This document shows positions 1 to 6,233 of a DNA stretch of 18,633 bases, piece by piece. The DNA comes from an uncultured Collinsella sp. (GTDB lineage Bacteria > Actinomycetota > Coriobacteriia > Coriobacteriales > Coriobacteriaceae), in NCBI GenBank assembly GCA_900766165.1, contig CAAFUK010000026.1, positions 1 through 18,633 of the forward strand, written 5' to 3'. The position numbers and the translations under genes were made by a program. The notes beneath the pieces were generated by a model that was given only the letters and a program-made list of their open reading frames with translations, ran no database searches and was not told the origin of the DNA. Within the stretch, counting starts at the first letter, position 1; each line of letters begins with the position of its first letter.

Positions 1-20
1 CTGCCCAACACACAGGGCAG
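1..20 (-). terminator. possible terminator hairpin downstream of the enoate-reductase-type gene
   Basis: A 6-bp stem (CTGCCC at 1-6, GGGCAG at 15-20) with an 8-nt loop lies 38 nt past the stop of the minus-strand reductase gene. A second small symmetric stretch (TTTGCA at 30-35, TGCAAA at 45-50) lies between them. Any T-tract would be outside the window, so this is only a candidate. Confidence 0.3.
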
Positions 21-58
21 CCGCCGCTTTTTGCAATCGATTGGTGCAAAGGGGTTGG

Positions 59-2008
59 CTAGAGCTCGCAGGCAATCTTGTAGCCGTCGCCGATGGCGTC
101 ACGGATGTTGCCGCACTTGTTGGCATCGCCCAACACGTGGGTGGTAACGCCGGCTGCAGCAAGGTCGTCGGCCAACTTGGTATTGGGACGATAGCCCATG
201 GCAAGTACCAGCGTATCGGCATCGGCGATGGTGTGGACCTCGCCGTCCTTCTCGTAGCTGATGGTGTCCTCGGTAATCTCGGTCACCTTGGCCTCGGTCA
301 GCACGTGGACGCCCTTGGAGAGCATGCGCGTGATGAGCACCGCGCGACCGGCACCGCCCTCGTTGGCGGCGAGCGTCTTGGTCATCTCGATGACGGTGAC
401 ATCGCGGTTGGCCGGCGACAGGTCGTTGACCAACGGGGCCAGGTAATCGGCCGTCTCGCAGCCAACGGTACCGCCGCCCACGATGACGATCTTCTTACCC
501 GGGAAAGCCTTGCCACCCAGCAGGTCGTCGGCCGTCATAACCTGCTTAAAGCCCTGCATGAAGGCCGGAGCGATGGGCTCGGCGCCATAGGCCAGGACGA
601 CCTCGTAGCCGGCGTAGTCGCGCTGAATGTCCTCGGCAGTAAGCTCGGTGCCAAATACGCACTTCACGCCCGCCTCAGCAAGACGGCGATACTGATACTT
701 GATCACACGGGTGAGTTCCTGCTTTGCCGGCGGAACGGCTGCGATACGCATCTCGCCGCCCGGTTCGTCCTGCTTGTCCACGAGCACCACGTTGTGGCCG
801 CGCTTGGCGGCAATGAACGCCGCCTCCATGCCCGCAGGACCAGCGCCCACAACGAGCACGTTCTTGGCCTCGGCGGCAGGCTCGTAGCCAGCCTCGTCGC
901 GCTCCACGTCCGGATTAACGGTGCAGGAGATGCGTTTGCCAAACATAATGCCGTTCAGGCAGCGCAGACAGCCAATGCAGGGGCGGATGTCATCGGCGTT
1001 GCCGGCAGCGGCCTTGTTGCAGAACTCGGCATCGCACAGATTGGCGCGGCCCATCATGCAGATGTCGGCGGCGCCGTCCTCGATCAGCTCCTCGGCAATC
1101 CATGCCTCGTTAATGCGGCCGACCGTGGCAACAGGAATGTTCACGTGCTTTTTGATCTCGCGCGAGCAGGCAGCGTGCGAGGCCTGCTGGGTACCGGCGG
1201 CGGGAATCGCGGAGCCGCGCTTAATGGTGGTGCCGCCTGACACATGAATCATGTCGACGCCGGCCTTCTCCAGGCGACGCGAGACGTAGATCATGTCGTT
1301 GAGGGTCAGACCGCCATCGGTGTACTCATCGCCCGAGATGCGAACGTCGATGATAAAGTCCTTGCCGCAGCGCTCGCGAATCTCGGCGATAACCTCGAGC
1401 AAGAAGCGCATACGGGCGTCGAGCGAGCCGCCGTACTCATCGGTACGCTTGTTATAGAGCGGGGTCAAAAAGCCGCCGAGCATGCCGTGGGCGTGTGCCG
1501 CATGGACCTCGACGCCATCGACACCGGCCTTCTGCATACGCACGGCAGCGTCACCGAACTGATGCGTGAGCTCGTGGATCTCATCCACCGTAATGGGGCG
1601 CGGCGCCTCGCGGGCATAGGACGGACCCACAAAGGACGGAGCGATCAGGCGCGGCGTGCCCGGAATGTTAAAGGCCATGTAGGCGGGGTGGAAGAGCTGC
1701 GGCATGATCTTGCAGCCATACTCGTGGACGGCCGCGGCGAGCTTTTCCCAGCCGGGGATAAACGTGTCGTCGTAGCAGCACATATCACCCGGCAGATAGG
1801 TATAGGTGGGCTCGACCGTCACGACCTCGGTGACGATGAGGCCCACGCCGCCCTTGGCGCGGGCACGGTAATGATCGACCAAGTCATCGGTCACATAGCC
1901 ATGATCGGCCAGGTTGGTGGATACCGGCGGCATAAAGACGCGGTTCTTGACCTCGGTCGTACCGACCTTGATCGGGCTAAAGAGCATCGGATAGGCAGAG
2001 GACTCCAT
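59..2008 (-). CDS. NADH:flavin oxidoreductase, Old Yellow Enzyme family with Fe-S and FAD domains (2,4-dienoyl-CoA / enoate reductase type)
   Basis: A 649-aa cytoplasmic enzyme expected to reduce an activated C=C bond with NAD(P)H. The N-terminal FMN TIM barrel covers about residues 5-340, with the HAAHAHGMLGGFLTP active-site region at 169-183 and the R-x-D-x-YGGS signature near 188-195. Four cysteines (C344, C347, C350, C362) form a 4Fe-4S site. The C-terminal half has two dinucleotide-binding motifs, VLVVGAGPAG (384-393) and VIVGGGTVG (508-516), for FAD and NAD(P). This is the multi-domain layout of 2,4-dienoyl-CoA reductase, enoate reductase and BaiCD/BaiH-like enzymes; the substrate cannot be assigned. 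I chose the ATG at 2008 because AAAGGAAG lies 7 nt upstream and the protein then begins just before the barrel; an in-frame ATG at 2089 would add 27 residues of non-family sequence across the operator. It stands alone behind its own promoter. The second and third Fe-S cysteines are one residue closer than in the E. coli enzyme. Confidence 0.93.
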   Translation of the reverse strand: MESSAYPMLFSPIKVGTTEVKNRVFMPPVSTNLADHGYVTDDLVDHYRARAKGGVGLIVTEVVTVEPTYTYLPGDMCCYDDTFIPGWEKLAAAVHEYGCKIMPQLFHPAYMAFNIPGTPRLIAPSFVGPSYAREAPRPITVDEIHELTHQFGDAAVRMQKAGVDGVEVHAAHAHGMLGGFLTPLYNKRTDEYGGSLDARMRFLLEVIAEIRERCGKDFIIDVRISGDEYTDGGLTLNDMIYVSRRLEKAGVDMIHVSGGTTIKRGSAIPAAGTQQASHAACSREIKKHVNIPVATVGRINEAWIAEELIEDGAADICMMGRANLCDAEFCNKAAAGNADDIRPCIGCLRCLNGIMFGKRISCTVNPDVERDEAGYEPAAEAKNVLVVGAGPAGMEAAFIAAKRGHNVVLVDKQDEPGGEMRIAAVPPAKQELTRVIKYQYRRLAEAGVKCVFGTELTAEDIQRDYAGYEVVLAYGAEPIAPAFMQGFKQVMTADDLLGGKAFPGKKIVIVGGGTVGCETADYLAPLVNDLSPANRDVTVIEMTKTLAANEGGAGRAVLITRMLSKGVHVLTEAKVTEITEDTISYEKDGEVHTIADADTLVLAMGYRPNTKLADDLAAAGVTTHVLGDANKCGNIRDAIGDGYKIACEL

Positions 2009-2037
2009 ACAGGCTTCCTTTCGTTTGAGCCGCTCGG

Positions 2038-2089
2038 CGGCAGTTGCTAACGTACTTATCCTATCAGCAACTGCCGTATTCGCAGTCAA
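2038..2089 (-). promoter_or_regulatory. candidate promoter and operator of the enoate-reductase-type gene
   Basis: On the minus strand a TTGACT -35-like box (2084-2089) precedes a perfect 11-bp inverted repeat, CGGCAGTTGCT (2038-2048 on the plus strand) and AGCAACTGCCG (2066-2076), separated by 17 bp. The gap contains GATAGGATAAG on the minus strand, a weak -10 (TAGGAT or TGATAG). The palindrome sits between and over the promoter elements, where a dimeric repressor or activator would bind. The promoter spacing is not ideal, so the operator is better supported than the exact -10. Confidence 0.5.
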
Positions 2090-2110
2090 ACATGCCCAAA
2101 CGCCGGTCGA

Positions 2111-2311
2111 CTAATGAATACCGCGGCCCAAGTCTTCGGCGATTTTGTCTACGCCCTTAAGTGCGGCGCACGTCTTTTTGTTGGAGCAATGCCCCGTGCA
2201 AACGCCACCCTGAGCGCAGTCGGCGCAGGTGCCCTTGCGGTAGATGCGCACGCATACCGCGACAAACGCAATACCGATAACAGCCAGTACAACAATATCG
2301 ATAGGTGCCAT
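2111..2311 (-). CDS. FeoB-associated Cys-rich membrane protein
   Basis: A 66-residue peptide with one N-terminal membrane segment (about residues 4-22), a short basic stretch (RIYRK) and then a cysteine-rich tail with C29, C32, C38, C42 and C48, plus C20 in the membrane segment. This matches the small FeoB-associated Cys-rich membrane family found next to feoB in many Firmicutes and Actinobacteria; its role is thought to be assisting or tuning ferrous iron transport, but the biochemistry is not settled. The start is fixed by AGAGGAGG, 6 nt before ATG. It lies 174 nt downstream of feoB, beyond a terminator, so it is expressed by read-through or from its own promoter; a copy of the feo-region motif AGTTAACCAC lies just upstream of its ribosome binding site. 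Confidence 0.85.
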   Translation of the reverse strand: MAPIDIVVLAVIGIAFVAVCVRIYRKGTCADCAQGGVCTGHCSNKKTCAALKGVDKIAEDLGRGIH

Positions 2312-2325
2312 AGCAAGCCTCCTCT

Positions 2326-2335
2326 AGTTAACCAC
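2326..2335 (-). promoter_or_regulatory. AGTTAACCAC motif upstream of the FeoB-associated peptide gene
   Basis: The same 10-mer occurs twice more in the window (5486-5495, and inverted at 5524-5533), both in front of feoA. Here it ends 6 nt from the Shine-Dalgarno of the FeoB-associated gene. I infer a binding half-site of the same (iron-responsive?) regulator. Confidence 0.4.
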
Positions 2336-2424
2336 CACTTACTTTACCCCATTCTCCACCTACCAAAAAGGGACGGGTTTATTTTGGTCGGTTTTATCTG
2401 CGGAAACGCCACATCTCCCCCACC

Positions 2425-2457
2425 AAAAAGCCCGAGTGTCGCTGGGACACCCGGGCT
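2425..2457 (-). terminator. rho-independent terminator of feoB
   Basis: A 12-bp stem (2429-2440 with 2446-2457, one G:U pair in the minus-strand RNA) and a 5-nt loop are followed on the minus strand by TTTTT. It lies 29 nt past the feoB stop codon. Confidence 0.85.
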
Positions 2458-2485
2458 CGTGGAAAGGGGCTACCTTGATGCAAGA

Positions 2486-4813
2486 TTAGGCAGAGATGGC
2501 AGCAGAAGCAGTGTTGGTCTCGTCCTCGTCCGTCCAAGCAAACTTAGGCATGGGACGGAAAATCTGGAAGAGCATCGCAACCAGCAGCACAATGGCCACA
2601 ACCGTCCAGATACCAAACTGCCCAAGGACAAGCAGGTTGTAGAACTGGTTGATGAACAGGCCGATCACCCAAGCGAAGGCGCACTCGTAGCCGATGGCAA
2701 TCGCGGTCCACTTGCCAGAGTCCATCTGGTTGCGGATGGTGCCAATGGCGGCAAAGCACGGAGCGCACAGCAGGTTGAAGGCGCCGAAGGCCACGCAAGC
2801 GCCCATGGTGGGGAACATGCCGGCAAACGCGGTCCACAGGCTCGGGTCGGTCTCGCCCGCGTCGGCGACGGACAGCAGCGAGCCGGCGGTGGCGACGACG
2901 TTCTCCTTGGCGACGAGGCCAGAGACGGTCAGTGCGGTTGCCTGCCAGGTGCTAAAGCCGAGCGGGGCGAAGATCCAAGCGACCAGGTTGCCCAGCATGG
3001 CGAGCACGGAGTAGTCCATGAACTCCTCGGGGATGCCGTCCATCGCAGGCAGGAAGCCAAAGGAACCGTTGTAGCTACCAAAGTTGGACAGGAACCAAAC
3101 CACGACAGTGGACGCGAAGATGACCGTGCCGGCCTTCTTGATAAAGGCCCAGCAGCGCTCCCACACGTGCAGCGCCCAAGAGCGGATCGCCGGGAAGTGG
3201 TAGGCGGGAAGCTCCATAACGAACGGCGTCGGGCGACCGGCGAAGAGCTTGGTCTTCTTGAGCATCAGACCCGAGCCGATGACGGCAAAGACACCCAAGA
3301 AGTAGAAGAGCGGGCTGATCCACGCGGCGGTAGTGGAAGAATCGCCGATGATGGAGCCCATGAGCAGGGCGATGATCGGCAGCTTAGCGCCACAGGGGAT
3401 GAACGTGGTGGTCATGACCGTCATGCGGCGGTCCTTCTCGTTCTCGATGGTCTTGGTGGCCATGACGCCAGGGACGCCGCAGCCCGAGGACACGAGCATG
3501 GGGATGAAGGACTTACCGGACAGGCCAAAGCGGCGGAACACGCGGTCCATGATGAAGGCGACGCGGGCCATATAGCCGCAGTCCTCCAGGAAGGACAGCA
3601 TGACGAACAGCAGGAACATCTGCGGCACAAAGCCAAAGATGGCACCCAGGCCGCCGACGATACCCTCACAGACGAGCGAGTCGACCAGGCCACCGTCCTC
3701 GGTGCCGCCCGCCACGAGGGCATCGTGCACCATAGTGGTAATACCCGGGACATAGGGGCCGTACTGCGCCGGATCGACCGAGTCGGCATTGTCGCCCGCA
3801 GCCTCGACAGCCGCGTCATAGGCGTCGCGGCCCTGACCGAGCACGTACCAGCCGTCGGTGCCGAAGAGCTGGTCGTTGGTGAAGTCCGTCACCGTGCCAC
3901 CCAAGGTGGAAACGGCGATGTAGTACACGCAGAACATGATGACCACAAAGATCGGCAGGCCCAGGATACGGTTGGTAACCACACGGTCGATCTTCTCGGA
4001 GGTGCTCATCTTGGCAGGAGCCTTGGTGAGGCACTCGTCGATGATGTGGGCAATGACGCCGTAGCGCTCGCCGGTGATGATGGACTCGGCGTCATCGTCG
4101 CAGTCCTGCTCGCACTGAGCGACCAGCTCTTCGACGCGAGCGGCCTTCTCCTTGGTGAGGTTGATGAGCTTGCAGGCGTCCGCATCGCGCTCGAACAGCT
4201 TGACGGCATAGTAGCGGCGCTTGTTGGCGGGGACGCTTGCCGGCAGGTTGTTCTCGATGTGGTCCAGAACGTCCTCGATGGAGGAGTCGAACTTGTGCTC
4301 CGGCACCTGGCCCTTGGAAGCAGCGGACTTCTTAACCTGCTCGAAGAGCTCCGTGATGCCCTTGTTCTTAAGAGCGGAGATCATCATAACCGGGCAGCCG
4401 AGCTTCTTGGAAAGCTTGTCGGTGTCGATCTTGTCGCCGTTCTTCTCGACCAAGTCGGCCATGTTGAGGGCAACGACCACGGGCAGGCCGGTCTCGATGA
4501 CCTGAAGCGCCAGGTACAGGTTGCGCTCGAGGTTGGTGGCATCGACAACTTGGACGACAACATCGGGCTCGCCGCTCATGAGGTAATCGCGCGAGCATTG
4601 CTCCTCGGGGCTGTAGGGGGAAAGCGAGTAGATGCCAGGGAGGTCCGTGATGGTAACGTTCTTGTCGCTTAGGAGCTTGGCTTCCTTTTTCTCAACCGTG
4701 ACGCCGGGCCAGTTGCCAACGTAGCCGTTGGCGCCGGTGATCAGGTTGAAAAGCGTGGTCTTGCCGCAGTTGGGGTTACCCGCCAGTGCGACATGGATCT
4801 GAGAATCCGCCAT
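2486..4813 (-). CDS. feoB: ferrous iron transport protein B
   Basis: A 775-aa inner-membrane Fe(II) transporter with a cytosolic N-terminal G domain. G1 is GNPNCGKT (12-19), the switch I threonine lies in PGVTVE (about 36-41), G3 is DLPG (57-60), G4 is NMAD (117-120) and G5 is SALK (146-149). A helical GDI-like segment follows (about 170-270), then the polytopic region from about residue 283 with the two gate repeats; the conserved gate cysteines are C445 (SSGCGVPG) and C474 (FIPCGAK). Length is close to E. coli FeoB (773 aa). A roughly 50-residue hydrophilic, acidic loop (about 317-372) separates the first membrane helix from the gate region. The ATG at 4813 has AAGGA 4 nt upstream. It follows two feoA genes in the same direction, with a 123-nt gap holding a 20-bp inverted repeat, and ends at a strong terminator. 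Confidence 0.97.
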   Translation of the reverse strand: MADSQIHVALAGNPNCGKTTLFNLITGANGYVGNWPGVTVEKKEAKLLSDKNVTITDLPGIYSLSPYSPEEQCSRDYLMSGEPDVVVQVVDATNLERNLYLALQVIETGLPVVVALNMADLVEKNGDKIDTDKLSKKLGCPVMMISALKNKGITELFEQVKKSAASKGQVPEHKFDSSIEDVLDHIENNLPASVPANKRRYYAVKLFERDADACKLINLTKEKAARVEELVAQCEQDCDDDAESIITGERYGVIAHIIDECLTKAPAKMSTSEKIDRVVTNRILGLPIFVVIMFCVYYIAVSTLGGTVTDFTNDQLFGTDGWYVLGQGRDAYDAAVEAAGDNADSVDPAQYGPYVPGITTMVHDALVAGGTEDGGLVDSLVCEGIVGGLGAIFGFVPQMFLLFVMLSFLEDCGYMARVAFIMDRVFRRFGLSGKSFIPMLVSSGCGVPGVMATKTIENEKDRRMTVMTTTFIPCGAKLPIIALLMGSIIGDSSTTAAWISPLFYFLGVFAVIGSGLMLKKTKLFAGRPTPFVMELPAYHFPAIRSWALHVWERCWAFIKKAGTVIFASTVVVWFLSNFGSYNGSFGFLPAMDGIPEEFMDYSVLAMLGNLVAWIFAPLGFSTWQATALTVSGLVAKENVVATAGSLLSVADAGETDPSLWTAFAGMFPTMGACVAFGAFNLLCAPCFAAIGTIRNQMDSGKWTAIAIGYECAFAWVIGLFINQFYNLLVLGQFGIWTVVAIVLLVAMLFQIFRPMPKFAWTDEDETNTASAAISA

Positions 4814-4888
4814 TCAATCCTTCTTCCTTGTGTGCCTGCGCTGCTTTCTCCGCGCAGGCTGGATAATGTGCTTCAAAGATGCTGCATT

Positions 4889-4908
4889 AAGTTAGAAAAA
4901 CCTAACTT
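4889..4908 (-). promoter_or_regulatory. 20-bp inverted repeat in the feoA-feoB gap (candidate DtxR/IdeR-type iron box)
   Basis: On the minus strand AAGTTAG-GTTTTT-CTAACTT is a perfect 7-bp inverted repeat with a 6-bp centre. It resembles the TTAGGTTAG/CTAACCTAA half-sites of DtxR/IdeR-family iron repressors, and its AAGTTA start is shared with the motif upstream of the first feoA. There is no T-tract after it, so I prefer an operator to a terminator; a hairpin acting in the mRNA remains possible. Confidence 0.5.
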
Positions 4909-4936
4909 TATCTGCAGAAATATACGTCGCAAGCCC

Positions 4937-5158
4937 TTACTGGACCTCGACGACGGCCGCCTCCTCCTTGCGGATGGAAAGCTCGTAGCCGCGCACGTTG
5001 ATCTCGACCGGATCACCGAGCGGCGCGACCTTCACGACCTTGAACGAAGTGCCCTTGATGAGCCCCAAGTCCATAAGGTGGCGGCGAAGCGCACCCTCAC
5101 CGTGAAGCTTGACGATGGTAGAGCTCTCGCCCACCTTAACGTCACCCAACGTCTTCAT
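4937..5158 (-). CDS. feoA: FeoA-domain protein (second of the pair)
   Basis: A 73-residue single SH3-like FeoA domain, the usual size for FeoA. The family signature is seen in LRRHLMDLGLIKGTSFKVVK (residues about 24-43) and in the GDPVEINVRGYELSIRKEEA strand-turn segment. FeoA is a small cytosolic protein required for FeoB-driven Fe(II) uptake, probably by contacting FeoB. It is 39 nt downstream of the other feoA and 123 nt upstream of feoB. GGGGGA lies 8 nt before the ATG, with a second purine run AGAGG directly beside it. The pair are clearly paralogous but differ strongly, so they may have separate roles. Confidence 0.93.
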   Translation of the reverse strand: MKTLGDVKVGESSTIVKLHGEGALRRHLMDLGLIKGTSFKVVKVAPLGDPVEINVRGYELSIRKEEAAVVEVQ

Positions 5159-5197
5159 CCTCTTGTCCCCCTTTCGGTTTTTTTGAAATGCTGCGGA

Positions 5198-5440
5198 CTA
5201 ACCGACGGTCATGATGTGCATGGCAACCTTGGAATCGATACCAAAGCGTGCGCCCAGCACGGTGACGATGATATTGGCGCCACTCGAGCTCACCACGTGG
5301 ATTTCGTTGCCCTCGACAAAGCCGAGGTCTTTAAGGTGGTGCTTCATGTCCTCATTGCCCTTTACGCGAGACACGCGCACGGTTTCGCCCGCTTTTACCA
5401 TCGAAAGCGGCATGGCCGGCATCTGCGGTCCGCAAGACAT
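5198..5440 (-). CDS. feoA: FeoA-domain protein (first of the pair)
   Basis: An 80-residue FeoA-domain protein. After a short N-terminal extension (MSCGPQMPAMPLSM) comes the domain: GETVRVSRVKGNEDMKHHLK with DLGFVEGNEIHVV as the core signature, and a C-terminal part, IIVTVLGARFGIDSKVAMHI. It is likely a cytosolic accessory of FeoB-dependent ferrous iron uptake. It is the first gene of the feoA-feoA-feoB run on the minus strand. AGGAG lies 6 nt before the ATG, and a 54-bp region with a perfect 15-bp inverted repeat lies about 45 nt upstream, probably the operon's control site. Two tandem feoA genes before feoB are common in anaerobic Firmicutes and Actinobacteria. Confidence 0.93.
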   Translation of the reverse strand: MSCGPQMPAMPLSMVKAGETVRVSRVKGNEDMKHHLKDLGFVEGNEIHVVSSSGANIIVTVLGARFGIDSKVAMHIMTVG

Positions 5441-5482
5441 GAGTTGCTCCTAACGTCAGTTCGTCCTCAACATCGACGCGTT

Positions 5483-5536
5483 AAAAGTTAACCACGTCTA
5501 TGTTCGCTATAGTAAACTAGCACGTGGTTAACTTTT
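5483..5536 (-). promoter_or_regulatory. 15-bp inverted repeat upstream of the feo operon (candidate operator)
   Basis: AAAAGTTAACCACGT (5483-5497) and ACGTGGTTAACTTTT (5522-5536) are exact reverse complements separated by 24 bp. The inner part holds AT-rich sequence with TACTATAG on the minus strand, which could be the -10 of the feoA promoter, but I could not pair it with a convincing -35. Two inverted operators bracketing a promoter would suit an iron-dependent repressor. Each arm contains AGTTAACCAC, found again before the FeoB-associated gene. Confidence 0.55.
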
Positions 5537-5628
5537 TGGAAAGGGTCCCTATTCAGATTTCGAAAAAGTTTCCTATACGAAACAAAGGGACGCAGCAAAG
5601 GACCATCCTTTACCACGCCCCGTCATGC

Positions 5629-5877
5629 TTAAAGCGAGAGGTTTCTGATCGACGTAACGCAGGAAGCCTCGTCTACGCCCGAAACGCGGAAGATGATGTC
5701 CTCGCCGCACTCGCCGTAGAGAGCCATGAGGCCCATAACGTCGCGACCGTCGGTATGGCGGTCGCCGATGCTGACCGACACGTCGCTGCGATGCTTGGCG
5801 ATAATGTCATAGAGCAGCGCAACCGGGCGGGCATGCAGTCCCAACGGATCTTTAATCGTCTTCGTAAACTCGACCAT
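5629..5877 (-). CDS. HPr-family phosphocarrier protein with Asp at position 46
   Basis: An 82-residue HPr-like protein of canonical size. The active-site motif GLHARPVA places the phosphorylatable histidine at residue 15, exactly as in classical HPr. The region that normally carries the HPr kinase site Ser46 (S-I-M-G-V-M in Bacillus) reads R-D-V-M-G-L-M here, with Asp at residue 46. HPr accepts phosphate from enzyme I in the phosphoenolpyruvate:sugar phosphotransferase system; the Asp implies this copy cannot be serine-phosphorylated and may behave like the Ser46-phospho form. The start ATG at 5877 has GGGAGGGG 3-4 nt upstream; an upstream in-frame ATG at 5922 would add 15 residues not found in the family. 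No other PTS gene is nearby; it lies between aspS and feo, behind an unusual repeat array. Whether it serves sugar uptake or regulation is unknown. Confidence 0.9.
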   Translation of the reverse strand: MVEFTKTIKDPLGLHARPVALLYDIIAKHRSDVSVSIGDRHTDGRDVMGLMALYGECGEDIIFRVSGVDEASCVTSIRNLSL

Positions 5878-5964
5878 GTCCCCTCCCGCGACATCGCACA
5901 TTCGGCCGGCAAACCCAGCCACGTGGTAGTTATTGTAGCGTTAGATGCTTGTTGAGGGCAGGAC

Positions 5965-6150
5965 GGAAACCGCATCCCGCTTCGAGCGTCTACGATGGGA
6001 CACAGTTTCCACCAGAAGGCTCAATCGGAAAGTGCAACCCGTTATTTGGCTGGATTCTGGGTCGCAGTTTCCAAAAGGACCCTGTTTGGGAAACTGCGAC
6101 CCGTTTTGGACGCAAATTCTGGGACGCAGTTTCCGCGACGCCCAGTCAAC
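5965..6150. repeat. three 62-bp units of alternating inverted 14-mers (GGGACGCAGTTTCC family)
   Basis: Six related 14-mers lie at 5965-5978(-), 5997-6010(+), 6027-6040(-), 6059-6072(+), 6089-6102(-) and 6121-6134(+), where + reads GGGWCGCAGTTTCC. Start-to-start distances are 32, 30, 32, 30 and 32 bp, so the array is three imperfect 62-bp tandem units, each a potential hairpin with an 18-bp loop. The two copies at 6059-6072 and 6089-6102 form a perfect 14-bp stem. The array occupies most of the 356-bp non-coding interval between aspS and the HPr gene; the rest (5878-5964) presumably holds the HPr promoter, which I could not identify. Confidence 0.85.
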
Positions 6151-6174
6151 CTATGCCCTCGCAACACCCGCGCA

Positions 6175-6210
6175 CAAAAAACGAGGGAAGGAACGTGTCC
6201 TTCCCTCGTT
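6175..6210 (-). terminator. rho-independent terminator of aspS
   Basis: A perfect 13-bp stem (6180-6192 with 6198-6210), a 5-nt loop and a minus-strand T-run (about 6175-6181) lie 23 nt past the aspS stop codon. Confidence 0.92.
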
Positions 6211-6233
6211 ACAGGCAATATGTAGCCGCTTGC

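Noticed and set aside
2114..4672. 852-codon open frame antisense to feoB
   Set aside because: It mirrors the codon bias of feoB; the translation is rich in His, Asp, Gly and Ala repeats with no domain, and it has no plausible ribosome binding site. It is a high-GC shadow frame.
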